Shown in pieces: positions 39,257 through 47,719 of a stretch of 64,000 nucleotides of DNA (the stretch's first letter is position 1; each line of letters starts with the position of its first letter). The position numbers were made by a program, and so were the translations under genes. This DNA is from Dysgonamonadaceae bacterium. GTDB taxonomy: Bacteria > Bacteroidota > Bacteroidia > Bacteroidales > Azobacteroidaceae. The DNA is taken from assembly GCA_031260045.1 (NCBI GenBank), contig JAIRKO010000016.1, positions 30,850 to 94,849 on the forward strand. Direction: 5' to 3'. The notes under the pieces were generated by a model that saw only the letters and a program-made list of their open reading frames with translations, did no database searches and was not told where the DNA came from.

Positions 39257-40682
39257 TACTTTTTTCCAATCCCGTTTCTGTAATCAGCGAATTCTCTTGA
39301 TAGGAATCATAATCCGTATTTACTTTCCAAAGATTGTGACCGGCAAGTTCGTTTATGTTTTCTGCCGCCAAAATTCCCATAAGCAGAGAATGATCCTGAT
39401 TATTGTATTTGAATGCGCCGTAACGTCCGATGCACTGCAAATTAACAATCGTCCGAACATATTCTTCCAAAGGATTCAAATCATTCTTATATCCTTTGTG
39501 ATAAGTTGGATAAGCACGATGTATTTTATATATAAATCCCTCACTAACAGATTTATATTTAATTAATCCTGTTTTTTGTATTTCCGTTTTGGCTAATCGA
39601 AAACATTCTTCGTCAGAATACTGCCATAGGTCGTCATCATCATAGCACCAATATTCCAAAGCGAGGATAGTTATTTCATTTATGCCGTACAATTCAGGAA
39701 TCCAATTCCTGAAATTTGTAACACGTCCTACCTGCAAATCAGCAGAATGTATGTATAACCAGTTATCATCAAACAAATCAATTCCTTCTACTTTCAGGTA
39801 AACCATCACGGTATTTCTATATTTAAGTTTCCCGGATAAATGTTTTATCCCGACAGGTAAGTCGGGAATTTGCGCAATTAAATCGGTAAATGGCATCGTT
39901 GATATGATTTCATCGAATAACTCAACATGATTGCTTGTTTGTAATACAAGTCCCGTAGCTCTTCCGTTTTCCACCACCACTTTTTGCACAGGGGTATTAT
40001 AATGGATTTTTCCATTACGGGATTCAATGAAATCAGCCATCCGTTGATAGACCATCCCCGTCCCTTCAATCGGATACGCAAATTTATCGGCTAAGGTTTT
40101 ATGTTTGTTCCTCTTCAATTTCAAAGCATTAAGCAAAACTTCCGACAGGGATAATTTTTTTATCCGTTGCGATGCAAAATCATCATCCAAATCAGTACAT
40201 TTCACGCCCCATAATTTCTCGCTATACGTTTTGAAAAATATTGAGTACAGTTTTTTCCCGAAACGACTTGTCACCCAAGTTTCAAAAGAAGCATCCGATT
40301 TTATCGGACTTATTTTCTGTTTCACATAACTGAAAAAGCATTGTACGGCAGTAAAAATGCCTACTTTTTTCAATGCATCGAATGCTTGAATGGGGTAATA
40401 GAAAAATTTGTTTTCATAAAAAATTCGTGTTAGCCGGTTTACCATTTTATAATCTTTTCCCACTACTTCCAGCCATAATTTGTTTACTCGGGTATCATAG
40501 GAAAAGAAACGGTGAGGACCTATATCAACCGTACAGTCCCACAACTTGATACTTTTGCACATGCCTCCGGGCATATCCGACGCCTCAAACATAACCACTT
40601 CATTGAATGTATTCTTTACCAGTTGGTATGCAGCGGCTAATCCGGCAGGTCCCGCTCCAATAATAGCAATTTTCTTTTTCAT
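39249..40682 (-). CDS. FAD-dependent amine-oxidase-fold protein
   Basis: 477 residues. The N-terminal FAD dinucleotide fold is KKIAIIGAGPAGLAAAYQL; then FEASDMPGGMCKS and VDIGPHRFFSYD, a combination seen in protoporphyrinogen-oxidase-like and UDP-galactopyranose-mutase-like proteins of polysaccharide loci. The C-terminus has GRYGAFKYNNQDHSLLMGILAAENI, the second FAD contact. Neighbouring membrane genes make a role in surface-glycan metabolism more likely than haem synthesis. No signal peptide, so it is cytoplasmic. A promoter box is at 40780-40773. Confidence 0.8.
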   Translation of the reverse strand: MKKKIAIIGAGPAGLAAAYQLVKNTFNEVVMFEASDMPGGMCKSIKLWDCTVDIGPHRFFSYDTRVNKLWLEVVGKDYKMVNRLTRIFYENKFFYYPIQAFDALKKVGIFTAVQCFFSYVKQKISPIKSDASFETWVTSRFGKKLYSIFFKTYSEKLWGVKCTDLDDDFASQRIKKLSLSEVLLNALKLKRNKHKTLADKFAYPIEGTGMVYQRMADFIESRNGKIHYNTPVQKVVVENGRATGLVLQTSNHVELFDEIISTMPFTDLIAQIPDLPVGIKHLSGKLKYRNTVMVYLKVEGIDLFDDNWLYIHSADLQVGRVTNFRNWIPELYGINEITILALEYWCYDDDDLWQYSDEECFRLAKTEIQKTGLIKYKSVSEGFIYKIHRAYPTYHKGYKNDLNPLEEYVRTIVNLQCIGRYGAFKYNNQDHSLLMGILAAENINELAGHNLWKVNTDYDSYQENSLITETGLEKSNG

Positions 40683-40772
40683 TAATCTTTAATTTTTTTA
40701 TTCACACAATATTTTTTGTCCGTTTTGCCTAATAAAAGCGAACGGCAAACCATACATGCAGCAAATTTGTCG

Positions 40773-40780
40773 CAAAGGTA
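40773..40780 (-). promoter_or_regulatory. -7 box upstream of the FAD enzyme
   Basis: TACCTTTG on the minus strand, 91 bases before the ATG at 40682. The predicted transcript would have a leader of about 85 bases. No strong -33 element is visible. Confidence 0.45.
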
Positions 40781-40903
40781 GCATAAATATTTGCACACAA
40801 TGGCATAATGTTAAAAGGGATATATTAAACTACGTCAAAACCCCGTAAAATCATATTTCCAATACCCTATCGGTAGAAACATAGCGAAAGATTTTACCGG
40901 ATT

Positions 40904-41106
40904 TTACCGCGACTTAAAGCCTATTTCAATCCGGTATGTGCCGCCCGGAAGTTCTGTTTTATCTATATGCGGCGAAAAAACCGCAATCCGCCAAAGTCGT
41001 CGTCCATCGGTATATTTGCGCTGAATTTGTAAACCACATAAAAATAGATTGCAGTAAAAACGGCGCCGATCACTCAATAAATTTTGTCTGTTGAATTTGT
41101 TTTCAT
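40904..41106 (-). pseudogene. Relic of a second copy of the 35485-37164 membrane protein gene
   Basis: From an ATG at 41106 the minus strand reads MKTNSTDKIY, an in-frame stop where the other copy has Trp, then VIGAVFTAIYFYVVYKFSAN and IPMDDDFGG. This aligns with the N-terminus of the intact protein (MKQISTNKIYWALGVLF and NIPRWDDFD). It then passes directly into HIDKTELPGGTYRIEIGFKS, like IPKTALLSGDYKLGIEIQKR near the C-terminus of that protein, and stops at 40904. Roughly 480 codons in between are deleted, and the frame is interrupted. The Bacteroidetes promoter upstream (41144-41137) is intact. Confidence 0.78.
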
Positions 41107-41136
41107 AAAAGTATTTTTGAATTAATTAATTCGCGG

Positions 41137-41144
41137 CAAAGGTA
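41137..41144 (-). promoter_or_regulatory. -7 box in front of the relic gene
   Basis: TACCTTTG on the minus strand, 31 bases before the relic ATG. Kept although its gene is dead. Confidence 0.45.
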
Positions 41145-41320
41145 GTTATTTTTGTGAAATAGACATCGGTGAGTTGCATTTTGGCGCAGGTGCATCTCAA
41201 ATTGTTGCGGCGTTCTACGCCCGCAATAACGACGATTTATTTACTCCGACTAACTACATCTTGTTATTCCCCCGCAAAAAATCCCCATTAATAGGGATTG
41301 CACATTTGCTTTTTCCTTTA

Positions 41321-41328
41321 TACTTTTG
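41321..41328 (+). promoter_or_regulatory. -7 box of the porin-imelysin cluster
   Basis: TACTTTTG, 25 bases before the ATG at 41353. It would start the transcript that enters the haem/imelysin cluster. The 150 bp before it hold no gene. Confidence 0.5.
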
Positions 41329-41352
41329 CAGCGTTAAAAAATTAAACAAGAA

Positions 41353-42618
41353 ATGAGAAAAAGCATTCTTCTTTTTACCTTCCTGCTTTCGCTCTCCTGC
41401 TACGGGCAAAGCGACAGCAGGGAAATTTTCACCGGCTGGGAGGACTATCAAACATTCCGCGTCGGCAGTTACGGCGAAATGCTGTATCAACACATGAACT
41501 ACGGCGCAAATCGCTATAAAGCCACCGACGGCGCACCCCGCGACAACCGCTCCTACCTCGCCATCCCACGCACAATCTTTGCCTTTGATTACAAGTTTCG
41601 CGACGACATTATTCTTTCCACTGAAATTGAATTTGAATACGGCGGTACGGGCGCAGCAATGGAATATGAATACACCGAAGCGGGCGAATACGAAGGTTTT
41701 GAAGTGGAAAAAGCGGGCGAAGTGGCGCTCGAACAGTTTCACATCACTAAACGTTTTGCGCCTTGGCTGAACGTCCGCGTGGGACATATGATTGTGCCGA
41801 TGGGCATTACCAACGCCCACCACGAACCGCTTTTCTTTTTCGGCTCAAGTCGTCCGGAAGGGGAAAAGGCGTTGCTGCCAAGCACGTGGCACGAAACCGG
41901 CATTGCCGTTGTCGGTTTCCTGCCGACTTTCAAGTATGAAATCATGGCGGTAAACAGTTTAAGTCCCAACGGTTTTTCCACCGAAAACTGGGTGGGCAGC
42001 GGCAAGCAAGGCGTGCTTGAAGACGTTTTGACGACCAATCCCGCCGTTGTCGCCCGCGTGGAATATTCGGGCGTGAAACATTTGCGCATCGGCGCGTCGG
42101 GCTATTACGGTCGCACGGCGAAAAATACCGCCAAGCCCGCCTACGCCGGACTGAAAGGCGCAGTTTCCATCCTCTCCGCCGATTTGCAATACCTTAGCCG
42201 GAACTTCACGGCAAGGGCGAATTTCATCTACGGCGATTTAAGCGATTCCAAAGCCATTTCGGAAACAAACCGAAAGGTTTTCAAATCAACGTTCGGGGGA
42301 ACGCCGGTCGCTAAAAATGCGATGACTTACGCCGTAGAGGCGGGGTATAACATTTCCTCGCTTTTCGGGCTGAAAACAAAATTATATCCGTTCCTCAGAT
42401 ATGAATATTACAACACGGCGCAAAGCGTAGAAGAAGGCATGAAGGATTTTCCCCGCTTCAAAAGGGACATTACCGCTTTCGGACTGAATTACTACCTGCT
42501 GCCGAACTTGGTAGTGAAAGCGGATTATGCCATTCGCCGGATTGACAATGGCAACTATAATAGCGAACATACTTTCGGCGCGGGCATTGCTTATGCGACG
42601 TGGTTTTTTAGTAAATAA
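41353..42618 (+). CDS. Outer-membrane porin-like beta-barrel
   Basis: 421 residues with a signal peptide (MRKSILLFTFLLSLSCYG). Alternating amphipathic strands fill the rest, for example FRVGSYGEMLYQHMNYGAN, LSTEIEFEYGG and LRIGASGYYGRTAK, and the C-terminus GAGIAYATWFFSK ends near an aromatic residue, as outer-membrane barrels do. It resembles phosphate-selective porin O/P-type proteins of Bacteroidetes. As the first gene of the cluster it may bring a ligand, such as an iron complex, across the outer membrane; that is inferred from the neighbours. The gap to the imelysin gene contains a palindrome. Confidence 0.78.
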   Translation: MRKSILLFTFLLSLSCYGQSDSREIFTGWEDYQTFRVGSYGEMLYQHMNYGANRYKATDGAPRDNRSYLAIPRTIFAFDYKFRDDIILSTEIEFEYGGTGAAMEYEYTEAGEYEGFEVEKAGEVALEQFHITKRFAPWLNVRVGHMIVPMGITNAHHEPLFFFGSSRPEGEKALLPSTWHETGIAVVGFLPTFKYEIMAVNSLSPNGFSTENWVGSGKQGVLEDVLTTNPAVVARVEYSGVKHLRIGASGYYGRTAKNTAKPAYAGLKGAVSILSADLQYLSRNFTARANFIYGDLSDSKAISETNRKVFKSTFGGTPVAKNAMTYAVEAGYNISSLFGLKTKLYPFLRYEYYNTAQSVEEGMKDFPRFKRDITAFGLNYYLLPNLVVKADYAIRRIDNGNYNSEHTFGAGIAYATWFFSK

Positions 42619-42625
42619 GTAAACA

Positions 42626-42658
42626 AGTTGACAAGAATCTCTCGTTAACTTGTCAACT
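42626..42658. terminator. Palindrome (repeat D family) after the first porin
   Basis: AGTTGACAAG (42626-42635) and CTTGTCAACT (42649-42658) form a perfect 10-bp stem. It has no run of T on the plus strand, so it may be an mRNA processing or attenuation hairpin rather than a full terminator. Confidence 0.5.
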
Positions 42659-42680
42659 ATCCATTAACATCTATAAATAA

Positions 42681-43868
42681 ATGTACAAAATGAAAATGAA
42701 CAAACTTTCAATCTATTTCCTCGCCCTTTTGGCGGCGGGAGTAATGCTGTCGTCGTGCAAAGACGATGAAGGAGAGAAAAATCAGGAAAATTTCGATACG
42801 CAAATCGAAGCGTTGGCGCTCACGCTGAAGTGGAACAACTACTTACAGGCTGCCTCCGAAGAACTCTATGAGGATTGTGTGAAACTCTACGCCGCATGGG
42901 CAGGTCCAACGGCTTTGTCTGACGAAGAAATGGAAATTGTCGGCGGCAGCACATTCTTTGCGGATTTGGGACATCCGAATGGTTACGCCGCTTCGGTAAA
43001 AAATCCCGAAACGCCGGAACACAGTGTTGAAGAAACGCTGGTACAAGGTTCTATCGACATTGCAGGCGAAGTGGGCGAGCAGAAAATCGGCGGGCCCAAT
43101 CAACTCGCCAAGGACGGGCAAACCGCGCAAGCCGTGCTTGAAGTGGAATCGTGGTACAGTTTCAATTCGCTTGACGACTATGCCAACAACATCGTCAGCA
43201 TCCGCAATTCCTACTTCGGGGGACGCGGCGCAACGACGGCGCAAACCGCCAGCCTTTCGGAGTTTGTGCATGGTAAGAACGCCGCTTTGGACGCTGAAAT
43301 TATCGCCGCCATCAACGGCGCTTACAACGCTATCAAAGCGATGGACGCTCCTTTCCGCAGCCACCTGACCGGCGCGAAAGTGGACACTGCCATGGACGCC
43401 TGTGGCGACTTAGCGACTATTTTTGAAGGACAACTCATTCCTTTTGTCCAAGAAAACGCGGACGAAGACGCTTACACCGCCATCCTGCAAAAATATGCCG
43501 ACGAGATTGTCGTAGCCACTTATGAAGATATGAAAAACGAGGCAAAAGCCCTGCGCGACGCAGTCCGCGCCTTTGTCGCAACGCCCTCCCAAAACAGTTT
43601 GAACGCGGCTGCCGACGCATGGCGTGCTACCCGTATTCCTTGGGAACAAAGCGAGTCTTTTCTTTTCGGTCCTGCCGACTTGCTGGGTTTAGACCCTTCG
43701 CTCGACAGTTGGCCCCTCGACCAACGGGATATTCACACCATTTTGACGGACAACAAGCAATCGGTTGCGGAGATTCGCGAAGAAATCGGCGAAGAATCCG
43801 TGCGCGGATTTCATACCATTGAGTTGCTGCTGTTCAAGGACGGAAAACCGCGAGTGGTGAAACAGTAA
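42681..43868 (+). CDS. Imelysin family lipoprotein
   Basis: 395 residues. The lipobox (LAALLAAGVMLSSC-type end, cysteine in MLSSCKDDEG) makes it a lipoprotein. The helical imelysin (peptidase M75/EfeO-related) domain follows, with the family motif GFHTIE at residues 376-381. Imelysin proteins are linked to iron uptake; peptidase activity is doubtful for many members. The domain is duplicated-looking (helical bundles about 35-225 and 245-395), as usual. It is followed by a di-haem DUF1111 gene, a partnership known from other bacteria. ATG 42681; an internal M4 would also serve. Confidence 0.88.
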   Translation: MYKMKMNKLSIYFLALLAAGVMLSSCKDDEGEKNQENFDTQIEALALTLKWNNYLQAASEELYEDCVKLYAAWAGPTALSDEEMEIVGGSTFFADLGHPNGYAASVKNPETPEHSVEETLVQGSIDIAGEVGEQKIGGPNQLAKDGQTAQAVLEVESWYSFNSLDDYANNIVSIRNSYFGGRGATTAQTASLSEFVHGKNAALDAEIIAAINGAYNAIKAMDAPFRSHLTGAKVDTAMDACGDLATIFEGQLIPFVQENADEDAYTAILQKYADEIVVATYEDMKNEAKALRDAVRAFVATPSQNSLNAAADAWRATRIPWEQSESFLFGPADLLGLDPSLDSWPLDQRDIHTILTDNKQSVAEIREEIGEESVRGFHTIELLLFKDGKPRVVKQ

Positions 43869-43870
43869 AT

Positions 43871-43918
43871 TAGTTACAAGTTACGAGTTACAAGTTGACA
43901 AGAACCGATTCGTAACTA
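43871..43918. repeat. Repeat D palindrome after the imelysin gene
   Basis: TAGTTAC (43871-43877) and GTAACTA (43912-43918) bracket two tandem GTTACAAGTT-type strings and GTTGACAAGA. It is of the same family as the hairpins at 42626, 45328, 56895 and 59936. Confidence 0.5.
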
Positions 43919-43927
43919 CATAAATCT

Positions 43928-45325
43928 ATGAATAAAAATAAAACACACGCAAAATTAAATGCCGTGTCGCTCTTGTGCGTCGCGGCATTTTGCGCGTGTA
44001 GCGACAACGAATTTATGGCGCCGGAAACGCCCGCCGGTTCTACGCCGTCGGCAGGCACGGCAACGATTTATAACATTGGCAGGTCGGCATACGACACGCC
44101 CGCGCCTTGGGTAACGGGCGATCTTTTGCGCCGGTTCTACGCCGGCGACCTGCTATACGACCGCAATCGCGGCACCGAAGGCGGTAAAGGTCCCCTCTAC
44201 GCCGGCTCGTCCTGCGGCAGTTGCCACAACAACGCGGGGCGCACGCTGCCGTCCATCTACACTGCCGACAAAGGCAGCGGCACGATGGGTTTTTCATCGC
44301 AATTAGTGTATATCACGCGGCAAAACGGCGGTTTTTTCCGCAATTACGGGCGCGTACTCCACGACCAGGTGATTAAGGGCGAAAAGGCGGAGGGCAAACT
44401 CACGGCGCGGTTCACCGAAGAAACATTTTCCTTTCCCGACGGCGAAACATACAGCCTGCAAACGCCGCATTACGAAATCACGGACTGGTATGCCGACAGC
44501 ATCTCCCCCGAAGATTTGATTATCGACGTGCATATCCCGTTGCGCCACGTGGGAATGGGACAAATTATGGCGCTCGACCGCGACGAACTGCGCCGCCTCG
44601 CCGCACAAAGCAATTACCCCGAATACGGCATTTCCGGACGGTTGAGCATTATTTCCGAACGCAACAAACAATACGTCGGTACGGGCGGCAACAAAGCCCA
44701 CCACGCCGATTTGACGATAGAACTTGGCTTTTCGTCCGATTTGGGCGTTACCAACGACCGCTATCCGCTGGAAGTCTGCGAAGGTCAGTCGCAAAACATC
44801 GGCTACAGCCATTACGGCATCCAAATCACCACCCGCGAAATGGAGGATGTGGATTTGTACATGAGTTGCCTGGGCGTGCCTGCCCGCAGAAACGTGAACA
44901 ACCCCGCCGTGCAGCGCGGCGAAAGGAATTTCATCCGCGCCCAATGCCATCTTTGCCATACGCCCACCCTGCATACGCAACAGAACGCGCCCGCCCTGCT
45001 CAACGGCACGCGCCTGCCTTGGCTTGCCAGCCAAACCATTCATCCGTACAGCGATTTCTTGCTGCACGACATGGGCAAAGGGTTAGACAACCGCGTGCGC
45101 ACCGGCTCGGCATACAGTTACGAGTGGCGCACCACGCCGCTTTGGGGCATCGGATTGCAGCAAACGGTGAACAGCCACACGCGCTTCCTGCACGACGGGC
45201 GCGCACGGAATTTCGTGGAGGCGATTATGTGGCACGACGGCGAGGGCGCGGTGTCGCGCGAACTGTTCCGCCGCATGGACAAACAGGATAGGGACGATTT
45301 GATTACATTTCTGAACAGTTTATAA
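43928..45325 (+). CDS. Di-haem cytochrome c-type lipoprotein, DUF1111 (thiol-oxidoreductase-like) family
   Basis: 465 residues. Lipoprotein signal with cysteine in AAFCACSDNEF. Two covalent haem sites: CGSCH at residues 96-100 and CHLCH at 340-344. The spacing and the GRTLPSIYT, RHVGMGQIMALDRDEL and SHTRFLHDGRARNFVEA segments match the DUF1111 family, which is related to MauG/di-haem peroxidases. It needs cytochrome c maturation in the periplasm. Family members are often found beside imelysin genes and have been proposed to act in iron or haem handling. Base composition is clearly more G+C-rich than the cas9 region. Confidence 0.87.
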   Translation: MNKNKTHAKLNAVSLLCVAAFCACSDNEFMAPETPAGSTPSAGTATIYNIGRSAYDTPAPWVTGDLLRRFYAGDLLYDRNRGTEGGKGPLYAGSSCGSCHNNAGRTLPSIYTADKGSGTMGFSSQLVYITRQNGGFFRNYGRVLHDQVIKGEKAEGKLTARFTEETFSFPDGETYSLQTPHYEITDWYADSISPEDLIIDVHIPLRHVGMGQIMALDRDELRRLAAQSNYPEYGISGRLSIISERNKQYVGTGGNKAHHADLTIELGFSSDLGVTNDRYPLEVCEGQSQNIGYSHYGIQITTREMEDVDLYMSCLGVPARRNVNNPAVQRGERNFIRAQCHLCHTPTLHTQQNAPALLNGTRLPWLASQTIHPYSDFLLHDMGKGLDNRVRTGSAYSYEWRTTPLWGIGLQQTVNSHTRFLHDGRARNFVEAIMWHDGEGAVSRELFRRMDKQDRDDLITFLNSL

Positions 45326-45327
45326 AT

Positions 45328-45368
45328 GAGTTACAAGTTACGAGTCGGTTTTTGTCAACTTGTAACTC
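45328..45368. terminator. Repeat D hairpin after the DUF1111 gene
   Basis: GAGTTACAAGTT (45328-45339) pairs perfectly with AACTTGTAACTC (45357-45368), beginning at the stop codon of the di-haem gene. A further CGTAACTTGTAACT follows. Confidence 0.55.
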
Positions 45369-45397
45369 CGTAACTTGTAACTATTAATTATTCAAAT

Positions 45398-46615
45398 ATG
45401 AAACAAGGATTAATAATGATTTGCGGCTTATTGCTCGCAGCAAGTATAGCCGCGCAGAACGACAACAACGACAAATACATCGAAAGCGACGTAATCCCCC
45501 TCGCAGGTAAAAAAGGCTTCAGTTTTGAAACCCGCGCGGGCGATTTCATTTTCAAGCCTTTCGTGCTGGTGCAAACCTCCGCCCGGATGAACTATTACGA
45601 CGACGAAGGGCTGGATTTAGCCGACCAGGACAACATCGCCAACAGCGGTTTTGAAATCGGCAACGCCCTGCTCGGTTTTTCGGGCAAGGCGTTTGGTAAA
45701 TTAACCTTCAACCTCACGCTCAATGCGGCGCAGAGTGGTGACGCGCTCCTGCAACAGGCTTGGTTCGACATTAACCTGAAAGACGAACTGCGTTTCCGCG
45801 TCGGAAAGTTCAAAACGCCTTTCAACCAAGCCTATCTGGTTACTTTGGGCGAAACGCTTTTCCCCGCCCTGCCCATATCGCTCACCGCGCCGGTGAACAT
45901 CCCCTATTCACTCAATTCCGTGAATCCAAACATCGCGACGGGGTTTGATTTGGGCGTGCAAATGCACGGCGTTCTCCGCCAAAAGTGGGAATACAGGATA
46001 GGCATTTTTAATGGAACGGGTATCGGCGTCAACGGCGCGAAGAAAACGCTGAGCGACGACTGGGGCGTGCCATCCCTGCTCTACGCCGCGCGAATCGCCC
46101 ATATGCCGCAGGGCGTTATGCCCGCCCATCAGGGCAGCAGCGCGGATTTGCGCAACCACAAAAGCATGGTCGCCCTGTCCGCCTCTTGGAATGTGGAAGC
46201 CAACTGGCAGGCAAGCGACGATTTCCGCGCGGGGCTGGAGTTTGCGTACCTTTATCATCGTTGGTATTTCACGGGCGAGGCGTATTTTCTTCGCATGAAA
46301 TTTACCAAAAAACAGGACATTGCAAAACCTTACGATTTCCTTGGCGGATACGTTCAGGGCGGCTATTTCGTCAGCCCGAAATGGCAGCTGGCGGCACGCT
46401 ACGACTTGTTTAACCGCAATTCTTTTTATACGGACGGTTTTCTGAATTTGCCCGCTTGCGGCGTCAATTATTTTATTTCCGGGTATAACTTGAAATTGCA
46501 GGCGATGTACCAATATCTCGGCAAGTGGGGACACAGCGACCAGATTGCCCGCGACAACGACGATTTAGGGCTGGCGCAGCACGCGGCGCAAGTGATGTTG
46601 CAATTCTCATTTTAA
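45398..46615 (+). CDS. Second outer-membrane porin-like protein (phosphate-selective porin O/P type)
   Basis: 405 residues with a signal peptide (MKQGLIMICGLLLAASIAAQ). Family traits are LRFRVGKFKTPFNQAYLVTL, FDLGVQMHGVLRQKWEYRIG, GIFNGTG and the C-terminal GLAQHAAQVMLQFSF, which end with an aromatic residue. It should form a trimeric-type channel in the outer membrane. The position between two haem lipoproteins suggests a shared transport function. It is not a duplicate of the first porin at sequence level. Confidence 0.83.
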   Translation: MKQGLIMICGLLLAASIAAQNDNNDKYIESDVIPLAGKKGFSFETRAGDFIFKPFVLVQTSARMNYYDDEGLDLADQDNIANSGFEIGNALLGFSGKAFGKLTFNLTLNAAQSGDALLQQAWFDINLKDELRFRVGKFKTPFNQAYLVTLGETLFPALPISLTAPVNIPYSLNSVNPNIATGFDLGVQMHGVLRQKWEYRIGIFNGTGIGVNGAKKTLSDDWGVPSLLYAARIAHMPQGVMPAHQGSSADLRNHKSMVALSASWNVEANWQASDDFRAGLEFAYLYHRWYFTGEAYFLRMKFTKKQDIAKPYDFLGGYVQGGYFVSPKWQLAARYDLFNRNSFYTDGFLNLPACGVNYFISGYNLKLQAMYQYLGKWGHSDQIARDNDDLGLAQHAAQVMLQFSF

Positions 46616-46619
46616 AAAT

Positions 46620-46714
46620 CTCTGTGTAACTCTGTGTCCCCTCTGTGCTTTCTCTGTGTAATTTGTTTGTATAACACGGAGTTACACAGGGGAAGCACAG
46701 AGTTGCACAGAGGG
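46620..46714. repeat. CTCTGTGTAACTCTGTG inverted repeat (family E)
   Basis: CTCTGTGTAACTCTGTGTCC on the left and GAAGCACAGAGTTGCACAGAG on the right form imperfect inverted copies. The repeat has a stop-free frame that would extend the next gene upstream, which is why the extended start at 46634 is rejected. Similar intergenic repeats are known from other Bacteroidetes. Confidence 0.65.
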
Positions 46715-46729
46715 AAATACATATATTAT

Positions 46730-47449
46730 ATGGTAAAAAATACATTATCGCAAAGTTTCCGGCAAGCCATCCTGCTGCTCCCGTGCCTGCTCGCCGGTTG
46801 CGACAGCGGCGACGTCTACCCCGTTCGTATTGAAGAGCGGGGCGAAAGCATCGCCGTCGCCGCCCGTTTCGTTCTTTCGGGCGATATTGCTTCGCAAAAT
46901 TATCAACTCTGTTTTGCCGCATTCGACGAGGGCGGCGCGTCGCCCGAAGTCTGGACGCACGTGGCGAAACCGCAAAACACCGACACCGTGAGCGTTTCCA
47001 TCGGCAACATTCCGCCCCGTGCGACTACCGTGCGCCTTTGCCTGCTAACCATCGGCAGGCGCGCGATTTACGACTTTTTTACCTTCGATATTTCCCATGC
47101 GGAAAACGACATCGAAATCCCGCTCAGAGTGGTTCCCCTGCATTTGGCATACGAAAAAATACAGGATATTTTTGAAAATAATACCTGTACCGCCTGTCAC
47201 GGCACGGAAAACGGCGGCGCGGGCTTGTTGCTCGGCGCGGGCAAGAGTTACGAAAATTTGGTTGGCATACCCGCTCGCAACAGTCCGAAAAAGCGCGTGG
47301 AGCCGGGCAACGTTGCAGGCAGTTTCCTGATTGATGTGCTGACTTCCGATACTTTGCAACTCGGCTATCCGCATAGCGCCATCGTGAATAATTTGGATGA
47401 GTTGAATTTGCTTAAAGCGTGGATTGAGGAGTTGGGAACTGAAAACTAA
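46730..47449 (+). CDS. Mono-haem cytochrome c-domain lipoprotein
   Basis: 239 residues from ATG 46730 (MVKNTLSQSFRQAILLLP), whose lipobox cysteine is in CLLAGCDSGDV. The middle is a beta-rich domain of unknown type; the C-terminal part holds one haem-binding CTACH at residues 153-157, followed by GTENGGAGLLLGAGKSYENL. The short C-terminal cytochrome-like region, ending NLDELNLLKAWIEELG, is of the planctomycete-type cytochrome C kind. It could pass electrons to or from the di-haem lipoprotein upstream. The extended frame from 46634 would lack the signal peptide and comes from repeat E. Confidence 0.8.
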   Translation: MVKNTLSQSFRQAILLLPCLLAGCDSGDVYPVRIEERGESIAVAARFVLSGDIASQNYQLCFAAFDEGGASPEVWTHVAKPQNTDTVSVSIGNIPPRATTVRLCLLTIGRRAIYDFFTFDISHAENDIEIPLRVVPLHLAYEKIQDIFENNTCTACHGTENGGAGLLLGAGKSYENLVGIPARNSPKKRVEPGNVAGSFLIDVLTSDTLQLGYPHSAIVNNLDELNLLKAWIEELGTEN

Positions 47450-47463
47450 GAAGGGGGCGGAAT

Positions 47464-47697
47464 CCCTAACTACCTGCGATGTTTCGACGACTACCCGACA
47501 CTTGCCGACAACTACCTGCGATGTTCCGACGGCTACCTGATACTCGCCGACGACTGCCTGAGATGTTCCGACGACCACCCGACACTTGTCGACGATTACC
47601 TGCGATGTTCCGACGACTACCCGACGCTCGCCGACGACTGCCAGAAATATTCCGACGATTACCTGAGACTTGTCGACGACTGCCGGAAGAGTTTCGA
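47464..47697. repeat. 21-bp imperfect tandem array
   Basis: About eleven copies of a 21-bp unit with consensus CGACGACTACCTGANACTTGC run from 47464 to 47697. Odd and even copies differ at their ends (ACTTGC/GCTCGC versus GATGTTC), giving a 42-bp higher-order period. Because 21 is divisible by three, the array stays open and reads RRLPDTC-type heptads on the plus strand and VVGTSQ-type heptads on the minus strand. It has no signal peptide or clear gene start, and is annotated as repeat DNA. Confidence 0.85.
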
Positions 47698-47719
47698 TAC
47701 TAAAAAAATTATTTACAAT

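Noticed and set aside
44303..45067. 254-codon frame antisense to the DUF1111 gene
   Set aside because: High-GC shadow of the two-haem lipoprotein gene; no motif or promoter.
46634..46729. Extended N-terminus of the cytochrome lipoprotein
   Set aside because: It is made of repeat E and would bury the lipoprotein signal peptide; ATG 46730 is preferred.
47045..47578. Minus-strand frame with VVGTSQ heptads
   Set aside because: It runs from the 21-bp tandem array into the antisense of the cytochrome lipoprotein. The heptads come from the repeat length only.
47464..47697. Possible CRISPR array
   Set aside because: Units are contiguous 21-mers without spacers and do not match the tracrRNA anti-repeat.
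47479..47703. Plus-strand frame with RRLPDTC heptads
   Set aside because: Only repeat DNA, with no start signal or other domain; kept as a repeat feature instead.
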